This document shows, one piece after another, positions 47,214 to 58,601 of a stretch of DNA of 64,000 nt. The notes under the pieces were generated by a model. That model was not told where the DNA came from, did not search any database, and saw only the letters and a list, made by a program, of their open reading frames with translations. Made by a program: the position numbers and the translations under genes. The DNA is from Polytrichum commune (taxonomy: Eukaryota > Streptophyta > Polytrichopsida > Polytrichales > Polytrichaceae). The first letter of the stretch is position 1. The number at the start of each line of letters is the position of its first letter. Where the stretch lies: the NCBI GenBank assembly GCA_950295325.1, contig OX485803.1, forward strand, positions 47,199,554 through 47,263,553, written 5' to 3'.

Positions 47214-49205
47214 TTGTGGGTTCCGACGGAGAGAGGAAATTATCGTATACAAGGGTCAATCTTCATCCAACGTGAACCCTTGGTCTCCTGTTGCCGATTG
47301 ATCTTGAATGACTTCACGTAGACTAATCTCGGGTCTTGAAAACCAATTCTTATGTCAAATCGATCTTAAAAAAAAAATGTAACCTTTGGAATGCATACAT
47401 TTTAGGGTTTCTATGTTGGATGAATGAGGGGTAAAGTCATATACGATCGATAATTCTTTCTTCCCAAATTCTATTGGGAATACCTACAAGGACCAAGCAC
47501 GGTCGAGTATAGAGGAAAAAAAAGGTTCCGGTGTGCTAAAACCATAAACTTTTGGGTCAAATGCCTCAAAGTAGTAGCAAAGTGTTGTCTAAATTGGATT
47601 TTGTTTTTGTTTTTTCATGGTGCTCTCTATTGTTGTGTTAGGTACTCAAATATAGAATATAAAGATGAGATCTTCAAAACTTATCATTGAAAGTGTTGTT
47701 CAAAAGGGAATGACTAAATATGGTTTTGGACGTAGATTTCATGACCTTAAATATTTTGAAGTTGGGTTTTATTTTTTCATACTCCTTGAATTCATTGTAA
47801 ACTTGAGGGCACCCATTACAAAAATTTGTAGAAAAAACATCAATTTTTCCATGTAATTTTAACATGCTTTGAACAAATTTTAGACAATTACATGTTCAAT
47901 TATCTACATGCACCTACTTGCACCGCCTTCTAGAAAATATAGGCTTTTCTTGAAAAATGTTTTGTCAACATGAATTGCTCGGCTTTGTAGATCAATGTGT
48001 TTTTCAAATGTTTATGGGTTTTTCCTTCACAAAATTCAAAGTTAGTATATAGTTTTGAATCACTTTTACCTCAACCTATGTAGGGCAATGAAGTTGTGTA
48101 CATGACCGTGCTTACACCCTACATCTATAGAAGGGACGCAATCATTATTTGGTCATTTTTGGGAACCTCTAAGTGCCGAAAGAGGCAAGGATGGGGGGTG
48201 GGAGAGCCAAAAATAGCATGGAATGACAAATGCGATGGATTAAGTGAATAGTGATGTTGAAACTAGAGCACACTTTTGTGTGACCAACCTACACTCCCAA
48301 AACCACAAGCCAACAAAGTCCCCCAGCTAAGGGCCAATCAGGCGATCCCTTTCCAAGGAAACATCACATTGGCGCCCTCCGCTAATTAGCCTACAAACTT
48401 AACCCTTGACTTCTTGAGAGGCTTATGAATGACTCTTGAAGGCAAATTCATCCCAAAGGAAGGTGCTAGGAAGATCCTCATAAGTATCTTCATGTTCCTC
48501 ATTTTTTTTTAAATGTTAACGGCGATGATCCCATGCCAATATGAAAAGATGGTTATTCATAAGAAATTCTTTCGGTCAAGAATGATTTAACTTTTCCATT
48601 TGTTTATATTTTCCTATATATCGTAACCCCCTATTATTTTGATTGTCAATCCTCTACGGACTCTTTCTCTTCCCTCAAATGCATATCTATTCTCAATATA
48701 ATCGTGAAGTTTCAAAATATAATTGTATTGCATACATTTATCACAATCTCTTGAAGTCTAGTGATTCTAAACTGATCATAAACAAATCATGTGAACTACT
48801 AAACATTGCTACCATATTGATGCGATCTTAGAATCATTAGCAGCAACAACTTCTTTTCTTTGAGGTACAATTAAAAATCGAGCTCTATGGAACCACAAAC
48901 ATGAAGGTTGGAATTGACCACCATCACCTATACGCAACACACAACCTAGTCATTAGCTAACTCCCAACCTAATATTGTCAACGTCGCTATATGGACCCAG
49001 AAACCTTTGGTTGCTGACCCCCTCCTTTCACTAGGAGGAAAAGCAGTCAACTTAGAGCACCCTCCCACCCGACTTTTGACCCCAGTAACACACAAACCCT
49101 GACAATCGTGTGGAGTTTTGGGTTGCTTTAGACCTCCTAGCTAGATGCAAGACCCGACTCCTCCTATTAGCATGCATACTACATATCCGGGTCCTCATAT
49201 TAACA

Positions 49206-49228
49206 TACTATACTATACTATACTATAC
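49206..49228. repeat. (ACTAT)n microsatellite
   Basis: Between four and five tandem pentamer units. Confidence 0.85.
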
Positions 49229-50540
49229 AGTAGAAAGAAGACTTCGCCCTCTCTAGCTTCTTCCTTAAGAAACCGCTTTCCTGACTCGCATCAGACCCTG
49301 GCCCCAGTGTTCGAGTTTGAAGTGAAGGGCCCGGCTTTCAATGTGAAGGCTAGTTAGTAGGGCTTCAAAACAATCACACTTCACTCAAACTTCGATTTCA
49401 AACTTTTTTGCAACACTTCACCCAAAAAGTTAACTTGCTATTGACCGTTTTGTATTGACTATGAAAATAATATGATGTGTCACGAAATCGAAGAAGTACA
49501 TGCAATAAAATGATGCACTATGGTTATTTAGATTCCCTACATAATGCACTTGATCATCATTCAACTCCAAAGGCAAAGCCTTATGGTTTCGGGTCGATTT
49601 TCAAGTGTCAAAAATTCGAGCCCGATCCATATATTCCCATCAGAAGACTGCATAAAGACACTCGCATCACTGCATCCAATGTTTCAAGTTTCAATCGACT
49701 TTTGCGATCACTCTTCACCCAACTTTGTTTGGGAAATTCACATTCACATGTAGTCGTGTTGGTCAAGCCGAAGTCGTAAAGTCAAAACTGCAGGAGTTAT
49801 TCGAATTGGGGAATGTCTGCTAGAGTGCCGAGATCGGAATCCAACTATGTTTCTACTTGTAAATTACAACCACTACATTTTGTGACCAACACATTTTGGA
49901 GAAGCCTTCACTATGAATGGTGGGAACTTTACAAAGCACATTTTTGTGAAGTGCCCAAAAACTTTTCTTTTTAAAAAAAAACATCATTTTTGACGGCCAA
50001 AATGGCATTTGACAGGTGTTGAAGACTTGAATATGTGGCCCATTCCTTCCTTCATTCATTCATATAAGCCACCACGTGCACATACAATTAGATATTTGCA
50101 GCAGCAGCAGGAGGGTGGTCAACTAATCCAGCATTTCCCAATCAAACTAGGACTTTAAACAAGCGCCTTTGGTCCGCATTTTGACACACAGTCGCCGTGC
50201 TGGACCGATTTAAAGAATGTAGAAAAGGAAAGGAAAGGCCGGGGAAGTCCCGGGCCGGGCAGACTGGCCTGCTCTTTCCACGTGAGCAAGCAAGCAGGTG
50301 CATGGTGAGTGACTGGGAGCCCAGCCAGCCCGCCCTCCGTCCCTCCGTCCGTCCCCAGCATTTGGGAAAGTGCTGTGCCTAGTGTTAGTGTGTGTATACT
50401 CCACGTCACGTGCCACCACCAGCAGCAGCAGAATGTTGAGCTCGTGTGGAATGACTACAGTTCTGACCACTTACCGGAGACACGCACGCCCATTGCCCAT
50501 CATCCACTTCACAAGAGATTCGACGCACACCAGGTCGGGA

Positions 50541-50581
50541 GAGAGGGAGGGAGGGAGGGAGGGAGGGAGGGAGAGAGAGAG
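50541..50581 (+). repeat. (GGGA)n then (GA)n repeat
   Basis: Seven or eight GGGA units followed by GA units. Confidence 0.9.
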
Positions 50582-50793
50582 ACCTTGGCTACACCGGGTG
50601 GCCAGGCCTAACCATCCGGTGGCTAGGGCTTGGGGAGCCGTTGGCGCACTTGTCCCGGTGTGGCACCCAGCCATCCTTGATGGCTTGGAGGAGTGAGTCA
50701 TTGGCAGGGTTTGATGTCCTTGTCCGGCACCAAACTAAAGGGCGAAAATAGTAATAGGAAAAATAAAATCCGCCCGGCCGACGTTGGAGCTAG

Positions 50794-50926
50794 CAAGGGT
50801 AGATCACTCTAGTTATTGGCCCCTTCATTATTGGAATTTCTTTATAATTTTTATTTCAAACGATTTTAATCCTCTCTATATTAAGCCGCACGTCGTTTTT
50901 AAAATGCACTAAGTGATCTACCCGTG
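50794..50926. mobile_element. MITE with 8-bp target duplication (family A, copy 2)
   Basis: Ends are CAAGGGTAGATCACT (left) and, on the other strand, CACGGGTAGATCACT (right). Both flanks carry the identical 8-mer GGAGCTAG (50786-50793 and 50927-50934). Length 133 bp, AT-rich interior without ORF. The end sequence is shared with the element at 15751-16161, so the two belong to one non-autonomous, probably hAT-type family. Confidence 0.92.
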
Positions 50927-50934
50927 GGAGCTAG

Positions 50935-52023
50935 ATGTGGGGGTCTTCTCATCCCTGCCCGGATGGCAAAGGCAGGCAGCTCCCCCTGTTGGGCAGCTGC
51001 AAGGGAGAGGGCTTGCAGCTAGCCAGCCAGCCTAGGCCCCGGCCCATCATGGTTGATTGCTAAAATATCCGGGGCCCACCGGACAGGACAAGCTAGTTGG
51101 CTAGGCCAACCAATAACCCGGTGTAGAGAGAGAGAGCACACCGTTTTCCCATGTAAGAAGAATGGAAATTCGCAAAGACGGCAAATGAGGAGGACTGGGT
51201 TTTTGAAGCCAACGGTTGGTTCAAACATGTGACTGGTGTCTGGAGTCTACGAGAACGGTTCATTCAAACTGCACTTCCAGACTCCTCACTTTAGAATTCG
51301 AAACTTGGACATGTGTCATAGCAGGATTGGTTCTCCGGCTTGGTTGATATTGAGCCCCAACCTGATCGAAATTGAGTCCAAGCCTAATCGAAAGAACGGT
51401 ATCTTACAGGTTGTTGATGGGATTAGGAATGAATGCCTCTACTATATTGCCTTTTCTATTTTGTAGCAACTAATGTTCACTAGTTATCTCGATTAGCAAG
51501 GGAGGGTTAATAAGGTTGAGGCATTTATAAAGAATTGAATAAGAGAGTTTGCGTTTGTTTAAGAGGAGTGATAGCGGGGATTTTTTTTTTTTCGTTCATG
51601 AATATGGAAATTATTACAAATTTTGAAGCGGTAGAGTGAGGGCAACACATAGTTGATCTATAGATTAACGCATAAGCGATGATCCAAATGCTATTGCTCG
51701 GCTACGACAATTGTCAAAACTCTTATACGGGTAATCAATCACAAGCCGCCACCACATAAACCTTAACCTCCTTCACCCAAAAATATAGGTCTCGGGCATG
51801 TCGGCATTACATGGTCCTAGTGAGCGGTTATATGGGACCTAGTCGACTATGGATGCCTTGACCTTTGTGAGTGTGGGAACTTAGTGAAGGTGATACTAAA
51901 TTTATTTTCGCTATGAAGAGTCAAACCACCTAATCCTTATCAGGAACCCATTGGGAATCTATAGGGTACCAAAATTTCAGTTAGGATGGGACTGGATTTT
52001 GATCAAGTTGGAATCAATAGTGC
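50935..52023. other. Intergenic, no supported gene
   Basis: No recognisable ORF. Contains one arm of dispersed repeat E at 51593-51670. Confidence 0.5.
51593..51670 (-). repeat. Dispersed repeat E, copy 1 (inverted)
   Basis: The reverse complement matches 60661-60737 over about 78 bp. Shared blocks are CTATAGATC, ACTA.GTGTT, CGCTTCAAAATTTGTA-like sequence and TATTCATGAA. Probably the end of an unrecognised mobile element family. Confidence 0.75.
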
Positions 52024-52204
52024 CATGGCAAGTGTCCCGGGTTCTGAGTTCTAATTCAGAGTTCAATTCAAGGAATAAAATTACCCAAAAAAATTGCAGC
52101 CCTCCTTATTTTCATCTTCCTACACGGGAAAATGTTGCACTACCTTATACTTCTCCATATATGACGCATAATTTCTTATGTGATCGGTTATGGACGCCTC
52201 TACT
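52024..52204 (+). repeat. Dispersed repeat B, copy 2
   Basis: Second copy of the ~180-bp segment at 25853-26034, same orientation. Diverged by substitutions and small gaps. Confidence 0.8.
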
Positions 52205-52248
52205 CAAATTAGTGCCACCAGAATATCTAAGAAAGATCGTTCGTCTTG

Positions 52249-52322
52249 GCACTATTCACTAGAATATTATTTATAGCAGCACTATTCACTATACTATTAT
52301 TTATAGTAGCACTATTCATTAA
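52249..52322 (+). repeat. 30-bp tandem repeat
   Basis: GCACTATTCACTA followed by an ATTATTTATAGCA-like tail occurs at 52249 and 52279, with a partial third unit at 52309. Confidence 0.9.
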
Positions 52323-54667
52323 AGTTACCGGCACTTGGCACTATTCGTTGGCAACCATGTGGCACAAACTAATCACAAGCATGCACTAGTTTTCTTGAAA
52401 TCTATGGTAAATGAGCATGTATTCATGAATTTAAAGTCACTTAGTAAAAATTACAGCCCCCAGTAAGTTTAAGATTTGGTTAAATAATGCATGCTTTGGG
52501 AATTAATACCACCCTCACTAATTGGGATAATCACTGTAGAATATCACAAAATATAGGTAAGGTACATGGGTTTTAAACAAATACTTTTTCGTTTTGACTA
52601 GGGGCCACTTCTCATGATATGAAACACGCAATTGGAACGAGATTGTAATGTTACTTGATAGCAGTACTAGTAGTTGTAGTAGTAGTAGGGTAACCTTATG
52701 AAATGAAGAATACTTTGTCTAAGTAATGTTCATTTTGCAAGGGGAAAGTGGAAGTTGGGCCAGACAGGGGCTAGGGCGACAAAAAGACCTTAAATAATTT
52801 TGTTAGTTTTTTTTTAAAACCATTAGTGTATGCCTACCGTGCGGAGTTTTGGCTACTACACTATACAATCCTATTATTGTGAGTCAAAATCATTTCTTAG
52901 AGCCCACGTTAATCTCATGATGAGAATTAATGTGGGCCACATTAATTCTCTCAACCCATGCTACATTTCTAGTAGAAATTGCGTTTTTTTAGAAAATTTA
53001 ATCTGGGTGATCATTTTACTTTGTGCTATTTTTGTCATATAACTAATATTTAATGTGTTGGTCAGAAGTCTTCACGAAGACTTAGGGGACAACTTGGGGT
53101 CTTGGAACCACGTTATTTCCACCTTGACTAGAAAATTAGTGTGGCCCATGTTGATTATTTCCACCCTAATTTCCCACCCACACTAAATTAAAATTATTTA
53201 TCATAGTTACATATCATCCAATTCATTCTCCCAAATTACTAATTCGAAATCAAACTCTGTGAAATCAACCATACATGTTCTAGGAAGAATCTATTTAGAG
53301 TAAAAATACAAGGAGTAACCGAAGCATCTCACTAAATAAATAAGGATAGCGACCAAGTCAACTCAAATTTCTCCCCGTAGACTATTGTTGGGGCCCCACA
53401 TGAAGCTCAGCATGCGTTGGCTAGGTCATATAGGTCCGCCCCCCCCCCCCCCAATTATGTTGAGAACTGAGCATAGAAAAGTTATCATAATACAAGCATG
53501 TAGTCCAATGCCTTTTGAGCACATGTTTATTTGGTATCCTTTCTTGGAGCCACATATAAACTCCTAAGTACATACTCTCAAATATAGGTGTTCAATTAGG
53601 ATAAGTGACCAAATTACGTAGGTTTGCCTTACGCTCATATGTGTAAATGCATGGGTCACCTTTGCAATAGACATGTTGCCTCTTTACCCATCCAAATTAT
53701 ATTGGGTAAAACCATATCACAAAACACTTAAAACTTTGTTTCTTCATCCGCTCAACAACCACAGTAAAATTATAATTTTAGTTTGTTACAATGTTACTAA
53801 AATAGTGTGGAACGTCAATATATTAGTGTGGAACAACCCTTTTGCAAGTATCATTGTAATTTGATACATTGATATGTGCAATTAGGTTCCCTATGCTTAT
53901 TTATCAGCATTCCACACTATTTGAATATATAGATTACAACTATAACAAAATGCAATGAATGTTTTTATTATGATTGCTATACATATGATTAAAAAAATGT
54001 TAAAAGATAGAAGGCAGTATTGGTGTCTACATGAAGACCATGAGAAGCTCTACAAGATGGATTTTTAATTGTGAGAAGACATGAAGATGTGAAGGAGTAA
54101 TCATTATTTGAAGCATATTGGGGTACTTCTTGGAGGTAGAATTGGGTAGTGGTTGGTTCAAGGAGAGAAACCGCGTGTCAAACCAATAGCAATACAATGA
54201 ATAACATTTCTTGTATTATCCTCAATCCAACAACGTGGAACTCTGATGTTTGGTATTGTTGGTTGTTATACAATGTGCACCCATAATATTATCCCCAATG
54301 TTTTTTAGTAGGGTAACAAGCTCATTAGTGCCTTCCAAAGTACTAACCAGATAGCTAGATAAGTAGATATGAATGAGGAGCCTATGCACCCTTACGCTAC
54401 TAGCCCCCTTTCAGGAGTGGAGAAATATTTACCATAATCAATGTTTTTTGACATGTATCGTACTAGGAGGTTGGGGTGAACCAACCCGTACAATGGTTCC
54501 TTGGAGGCAAGGTTTTAGACATCCAGTAAGGAATGAGTGTATGGGTTGGTTCGCCCAAATCATACTAGGACATGGCACCTATGCCTACGATTTATGAATA
54601 CAATAAGATGTGAAGCTCAACACGATGTGGAGTTGGTTATAGCAAATTCAATAGTGTAATTCATGCC
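52323..54667. other. Intergenic, no supported gene
   Basis: AT-rich. Contains a small palindrome ATTAATGTGG-G-CCACATTAAT at about 52927-52947 and a 14-C run at 53439-53452. No ORF resembles a known protein. Confidence 0.5.
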
Positions 54668-54815
54668 TCAATTGCCTTCATGACACCTTTTACTAATCAT
54701 TGGCTTCGACATGTCACATGTGCTATAAAGATGGGCATGCTTAATTGCCTCCACAACACCTTTTGTTAATCGTTTGCTTTGGCACATGCACATGCGCTAT
54801 AGAAATGGGCATGTA
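54668..54815 (+). repeat. 74-bp tandem duplication
   Basis: Two diverged units (about 54668-54741 and 54742-54815) share AATTGCCT, ACACCTTTT, TAATC.TT and GCTATA.A.ATGGGCATG. Confidence 0.85.
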
Positions 54816-54853
54816 TGTAGATTGGGTAGGTGGGTGGGTACATAGGTTGGGAG

Positions 54854-55414
54854 CAGTGATTGGGAAGATTGTTTGGGCATAATCGGTTGAGATCCTACTG
54901 TTTGCAAGTCCAACCGGTTGCATATTGACGTCCTCTGGTTTTCCTTTATTAAATTGGGGAATATTTTATAAATTCCTCTAAAATGATCGGTAATTTTCTT
55001 GCAGTTTTGAACTTCAACCGGTTATTTTTCAAACTCAATCGGTTCATCTATAACTAACTGTTGGTTCTTCCCGATCATAGGTTAGGAGGCATGTTGTCAT
55101 GTGCCACTAGCTCAAACAACATGGCGTTGCCTAACATGTCCTATGTAGTTGTGGTTCTCTCAAGTTGATGGACGAGGTTGTCCATTCCGGGGCTCGGGGA
55201 GAACCGGTGGTTAGTTACAAATGAACTGGTTGAGTTTGAGAAATAACTGGTTGTTGGAGACTCCATGAAAAATACTGGTCATTGTAGAGGAATCTATACA
55301 AGAATATACCTCGAATGAGTGAAAGAAAAATTGGAAGATGTCAACATGTAACCGGTTGGATTTAGAATCAGTAGGATCTTGACTAACTATGCCCAAAAAC
55401 TTCCCGGGCACTGG
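54854..55414. repeat. Long inverted repeat D with AACCGGTT motifs
   Basis: Arm 1 (54854-55080) and arm 2 (55194-55414) are diverged reverse complements of about 225 bp, separated by 113 bp. Shared blocks include TTTGGGCATA, CAACCGGTT, ATTCCTCTA and the GATCATAG/TCGGGGAGAACC edge. Several CCGGTT or AACCGGTT motifs occur in each arm. A third, direct copy lies at 57473-57696. It could be a foldback transposon or a duplicated and inverted segment. Confidence 0.88.
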
Positions 55415-57472
55415 TCCATTCCCTCTAACTCCCATCCTTCTACACCACACTTATTGTGCACCCATAGGTTGAGTTGGTGAGAGCATTGTATTGTGGTGTA
55501 CTAAGAGCATCCCCACATGTTGTACAATAAGCATTAACACCAAGGGGTGTTGTATTGAGATAATATTCAGAATACTTGCCATCATCCATGGGCACGTCAC
55601 ATTATTCATATCCATAACAACATTTTGTGGGACTGAAAATAGTTCACAAAATATTCATGTATAATCTCCATATCGACCTAAATATAAAAATATTCTGTGG
55701 AATATTGTGAGTCCCACATAACACTGTTATGGATCTTAATAATATTATGCACCTTCACGACCTAGGACATGCATATTTTGGCAATAAAATCTTTGTCTCC
55801 TCTCACCTATGATGGGTCCAACATGAAACCCTACCTCTTATCCTCACCTTAGGAAAGAGGTTAGTAACTTGGGCGTAAGTGGTATTCTGTAGAAGATTAG
55901 TAAGAGATGCCACGAAGGTAAGGTACACGGAAGGAAGGAATCTCAATCTCAATGATCCGATGTTGTAAAAAAAAAGTAAAAAAAAGTAGAGTTTTCTTAG
56001 CCATTTTGTTTTTATCATACGCATTTATTAAATTTGTCCATCACCTTCAAAAGCTTCATCGTAGAGTTTTCATGGAATTTTATCATCCTTATTTCTAAAT
56101 CATGACATCATATCTCAAGAAACCTTATGACAATCTAATCACTTCAAGATCCATTATGCTTGCAACTTTCTACCAAACTAGTAATAATGATCTTCAAGTG
56201 AGTAAACCATAGCAAAAATGGTGTGCTAGGTTCCCATCAACATTCACCAATGTTAATCCAAAAACCGACTTAAACCTTCCATAGCATCACACAACCCATA
56301 GTGTGAGCTCCATTTTCCAAAAGGGGGAGGTTTCCACTAGGCTTGGACCCATGTTATGCTTGGGGCCGGCCCAAACTCTAAGAATTTGGTTCAATAGGCT
56401 CACTTTTCATCAAATCCAACCCAAGGGTTTTATACTAAGGTTGGGTCCGAACACTCACTCATTCCATGTGGTGTCTTAGGTGGCACAAATTTGATGCCAA
56501 ACCTTCAAGTTGGCTTAACGAAATCGGGAAGAGCTTTTCCTTGGCCCAAACTCTCAATATGGGTTGCGTTGCGGTCATCCTGTGGATAATGAATATCTAT
56601 ACCGTTGGTCCATGACTGAAGGTTAATTCTCTTCACTGCACTTTCCCCTAAAGGACACCGTGACCTGAAATTGGGCCTCATGACTTCACATTTGACAAGG
56701 TTGGGCTTGAAAAAATTTGAGGGCTTAATGCACATGAATTTAGGTTGGTGCTCGTGTCGACCCCGGGCCATGTATAAAGTGAGCCTTAGTAGTTGGCCGG
56801 ATATTCATGGCTGGGGAATTTGCTAGCACTTGTCCAGCTGGTGTTGGGCCCCATGTCGTAGGCATGATTTCTTGAATTTTTATATTTGACTTCTTAGTAT
56901 TTCACAAGTCATTGAATCTTGGGTTCGGCCAAGCTATTGTGCGTTTGCAAAGTGAATGGTGCTCAAGTTGAATATTATGTAAATGGCTCAACATATATGG
57001 GGGCATGATGCTCTCAAAATTCCCGGCGCCAGGGTGTAGCATCCTAGTGCGATTTAATGTTATGAATCCTCACCTATGAAAAATGAACCAAAACAATCCC
57101 AAACACGGTCACACTTTGAGTCACTTAAGGATTTAGTGATTGCCACTTTAACAAGTGCATTTAGCAAGGAAAAGGTATGGTGGTGTCATGTGGTGGGCCC
57201 CATTTGCATAGAGTGTTGGCAACGGCATTTATAGAAGGCCATATTTACACTAAAGGCATTAGGCCATGGCTCTTAAGTGACCATAGTACCACGCTTTCTT
57301 GACAAGAGCATAGAGAAGTTCATGCACCATAGCCCAAAATCTTCTTGAGGTCGCGAGCCCTTAATGTGGACCCCAATTCTCGTCACGCATCCTGCTCGAC
57401 CTAGTTTCTAAAAATGTCATGGGATGTAATCCAAAATTGCCCTCATGTAACCTAAGGCAAAGGTCCGTGACC
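55415..57472. other. Intergenic, no supported gene
   Basis: Holds a MITE-like palindromic segment (separate entry) and otherwise AT-rich DNA. Open stretches at 55803-56024 and 56505-56771 on the minus strand are not recognisable. Confidence 0.5.
55506..55743. mobile_element. Probable Harbinger-type MITE remnant with internal inverted repeat
   Basis: GAGCATCCCCACATGTTG begins just after a TAA at 55503-55505, resembling the GAGCATC ends and 3-bp TAA/TTA flanks of plant PIF/Harbinger MITEs. Inside, about 55601-55634 and 55709-55743 form a diverged inverted repeat (CCATAACA...TGTGGGACT on both arms). No matching right-hand terminal GATGCTC was found, so the right end is uncertain. Confidence 0.5.
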
Positions 57473-57696
57473 AGTGATTGGGGACATTTTGAGCATAATC
57501 GGTTGAGATCCTAGTGTTTGCAAGTCCAACCGGTTACATGTTGACATCTTGCGGTTCTCCTTTGTTGAATTAGGGTATATTCCGTATATTCCTCTAAAAT
57601 GATGGGTAATTTTCTTGCAGTCTTAAACTTCAACCAGTTACTTCTCAAACTCGACCAATTCATCTGCAACTAACTGCCGGTTCTCCCCGATCATAG
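57473..57696 (+). repeat. Repeat D, third copy
   Basis: Direct copy of arm 1 at 54854-55080. Shared blocks are AATCGGTTGAGATCCTA, GTTTGCAAGTCCAACCGGTT and CTCTAAAATGAT. Confidence 0.9.
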
Positions 57697-58287
57697 CCCG
57701 TGACACTCTCAACCAATGCGAACTCAAGGATTCTCAAGAGCCATGGCCTTATGGCTCTCGTGTGAACAGGCCCTAACACTTGCATCCCAGCCCATGATGA
57801 GCCAACGGAGCACTATCCGTAATTGTCCATTTGGGGTGTCACAGGTGCTCCTTCCAGCTCCTTGTTCTGACATGCATTGAAACTATGGTAGGTGGCCCGG
57901 GACAGTCCTCAGTTGGTATTATACCCTCCAACTCATGCCTAAGTAGCCTAGCCGCCTCAAAGTCGTTGCCATCATTGACAAATAACTGGACACCTGGTTG
58001 GGTTCCCGGCCCCCATCAAGCAAGGTTTGTGACGTCCCAGATGTGAGACATTGGTGTCACTACTAACTTGTCAGTGACCAACACTGCCAGCTCAATATGT
58101 AATTTCCAACTATTTGCACTATTTGTGGATTTTTCACCACCACCCGTTGTCAATCTTCATGGGGAGCCTCTAGTTTGGAAGTCCCTTCTGATGAGTCCGG
58201 CCTACCAACCCTTTCCATGGCACTCCCAAGCTACATGAGGTAAAGTGGGGGCCCCCTCACCAACAAGCTTTGAACGCGGCACCGTCC
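57697..58287. other. Intergenic, no supported gene
   Basis: One 71-codon open stretch (57831-58046) is not recognisable. Nothing else is supported. Confidence 0.5.
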
Positions 58288-58601
58288 ACTACACTAAATA
58301 TGATATTTAGTGTTTGATGCACTAATTAAGAACGCATACACTTAATGTCAATATCCTATGAAAGTAAGTAACATTAATGTAAACTCAAGCACTAAATATC
58401 AACTATGGTAATATGTGGAAGTTACATGTTTGAATTTAGTGTTAGTAAGGATATGAAAAAAATAAAATAACCATGATAAAAGAAGAATTCTAGCATATCT
58501 TCTAACACTAATTGTCAAGGAATTGAAAATTAGTGTTGAGCAAGGTAGGGTGGTAACAACATTACATATAATCAAACACTGAATATTATATTTAGTGTAG
58601 T
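58288..58601. mobile_element. MITE-like element with 31-bp terminal inverted repeats
   Basis: The left end ACTACACTAAATATGATATT (continuing TAGTGTTTGAT) and the right end on the other strand ACTACACTAAATATAATATT (continuing CAGTGTTTGAT) differ at only two positions. The interior (314 bp total) has no ORF. Flanking bases show no convincing target duplication, so the superfamily is unassigned. The preceding C gives a CACTA-like start on the left only. Confidence 0.8.

Larger units (their letters stand above)
45921..50793. other. Intergenic, no supported gene
   Basis: The left part (to about 47.25 kb) is relatively GC-rich and simple-sequence-rich (AAGGG, GCCC/GCCT and TGGA/TGGG repeats). Long open stretches there overlap on both strands and are artefacts of composition. 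47.3-50.0 kb is AT-rich and holds an (ACTAT)n repeat at about 49206-49228. 50.0-50.8 kb is again GC-rich with CCGTCC and GGGA repeats. No ORF resembles a known protein. Confidence 0.5.

Noticed and set aside
46550-47259. Several overlapping open stretches of up to 196 codons on both strands
   Set aside because: They overlap each other in several frames, lie in GC-rich simple-sequence DNA (GCCC, TGGA repeats), have Pro/His-rich low-complexity readings and no recognisable domain.
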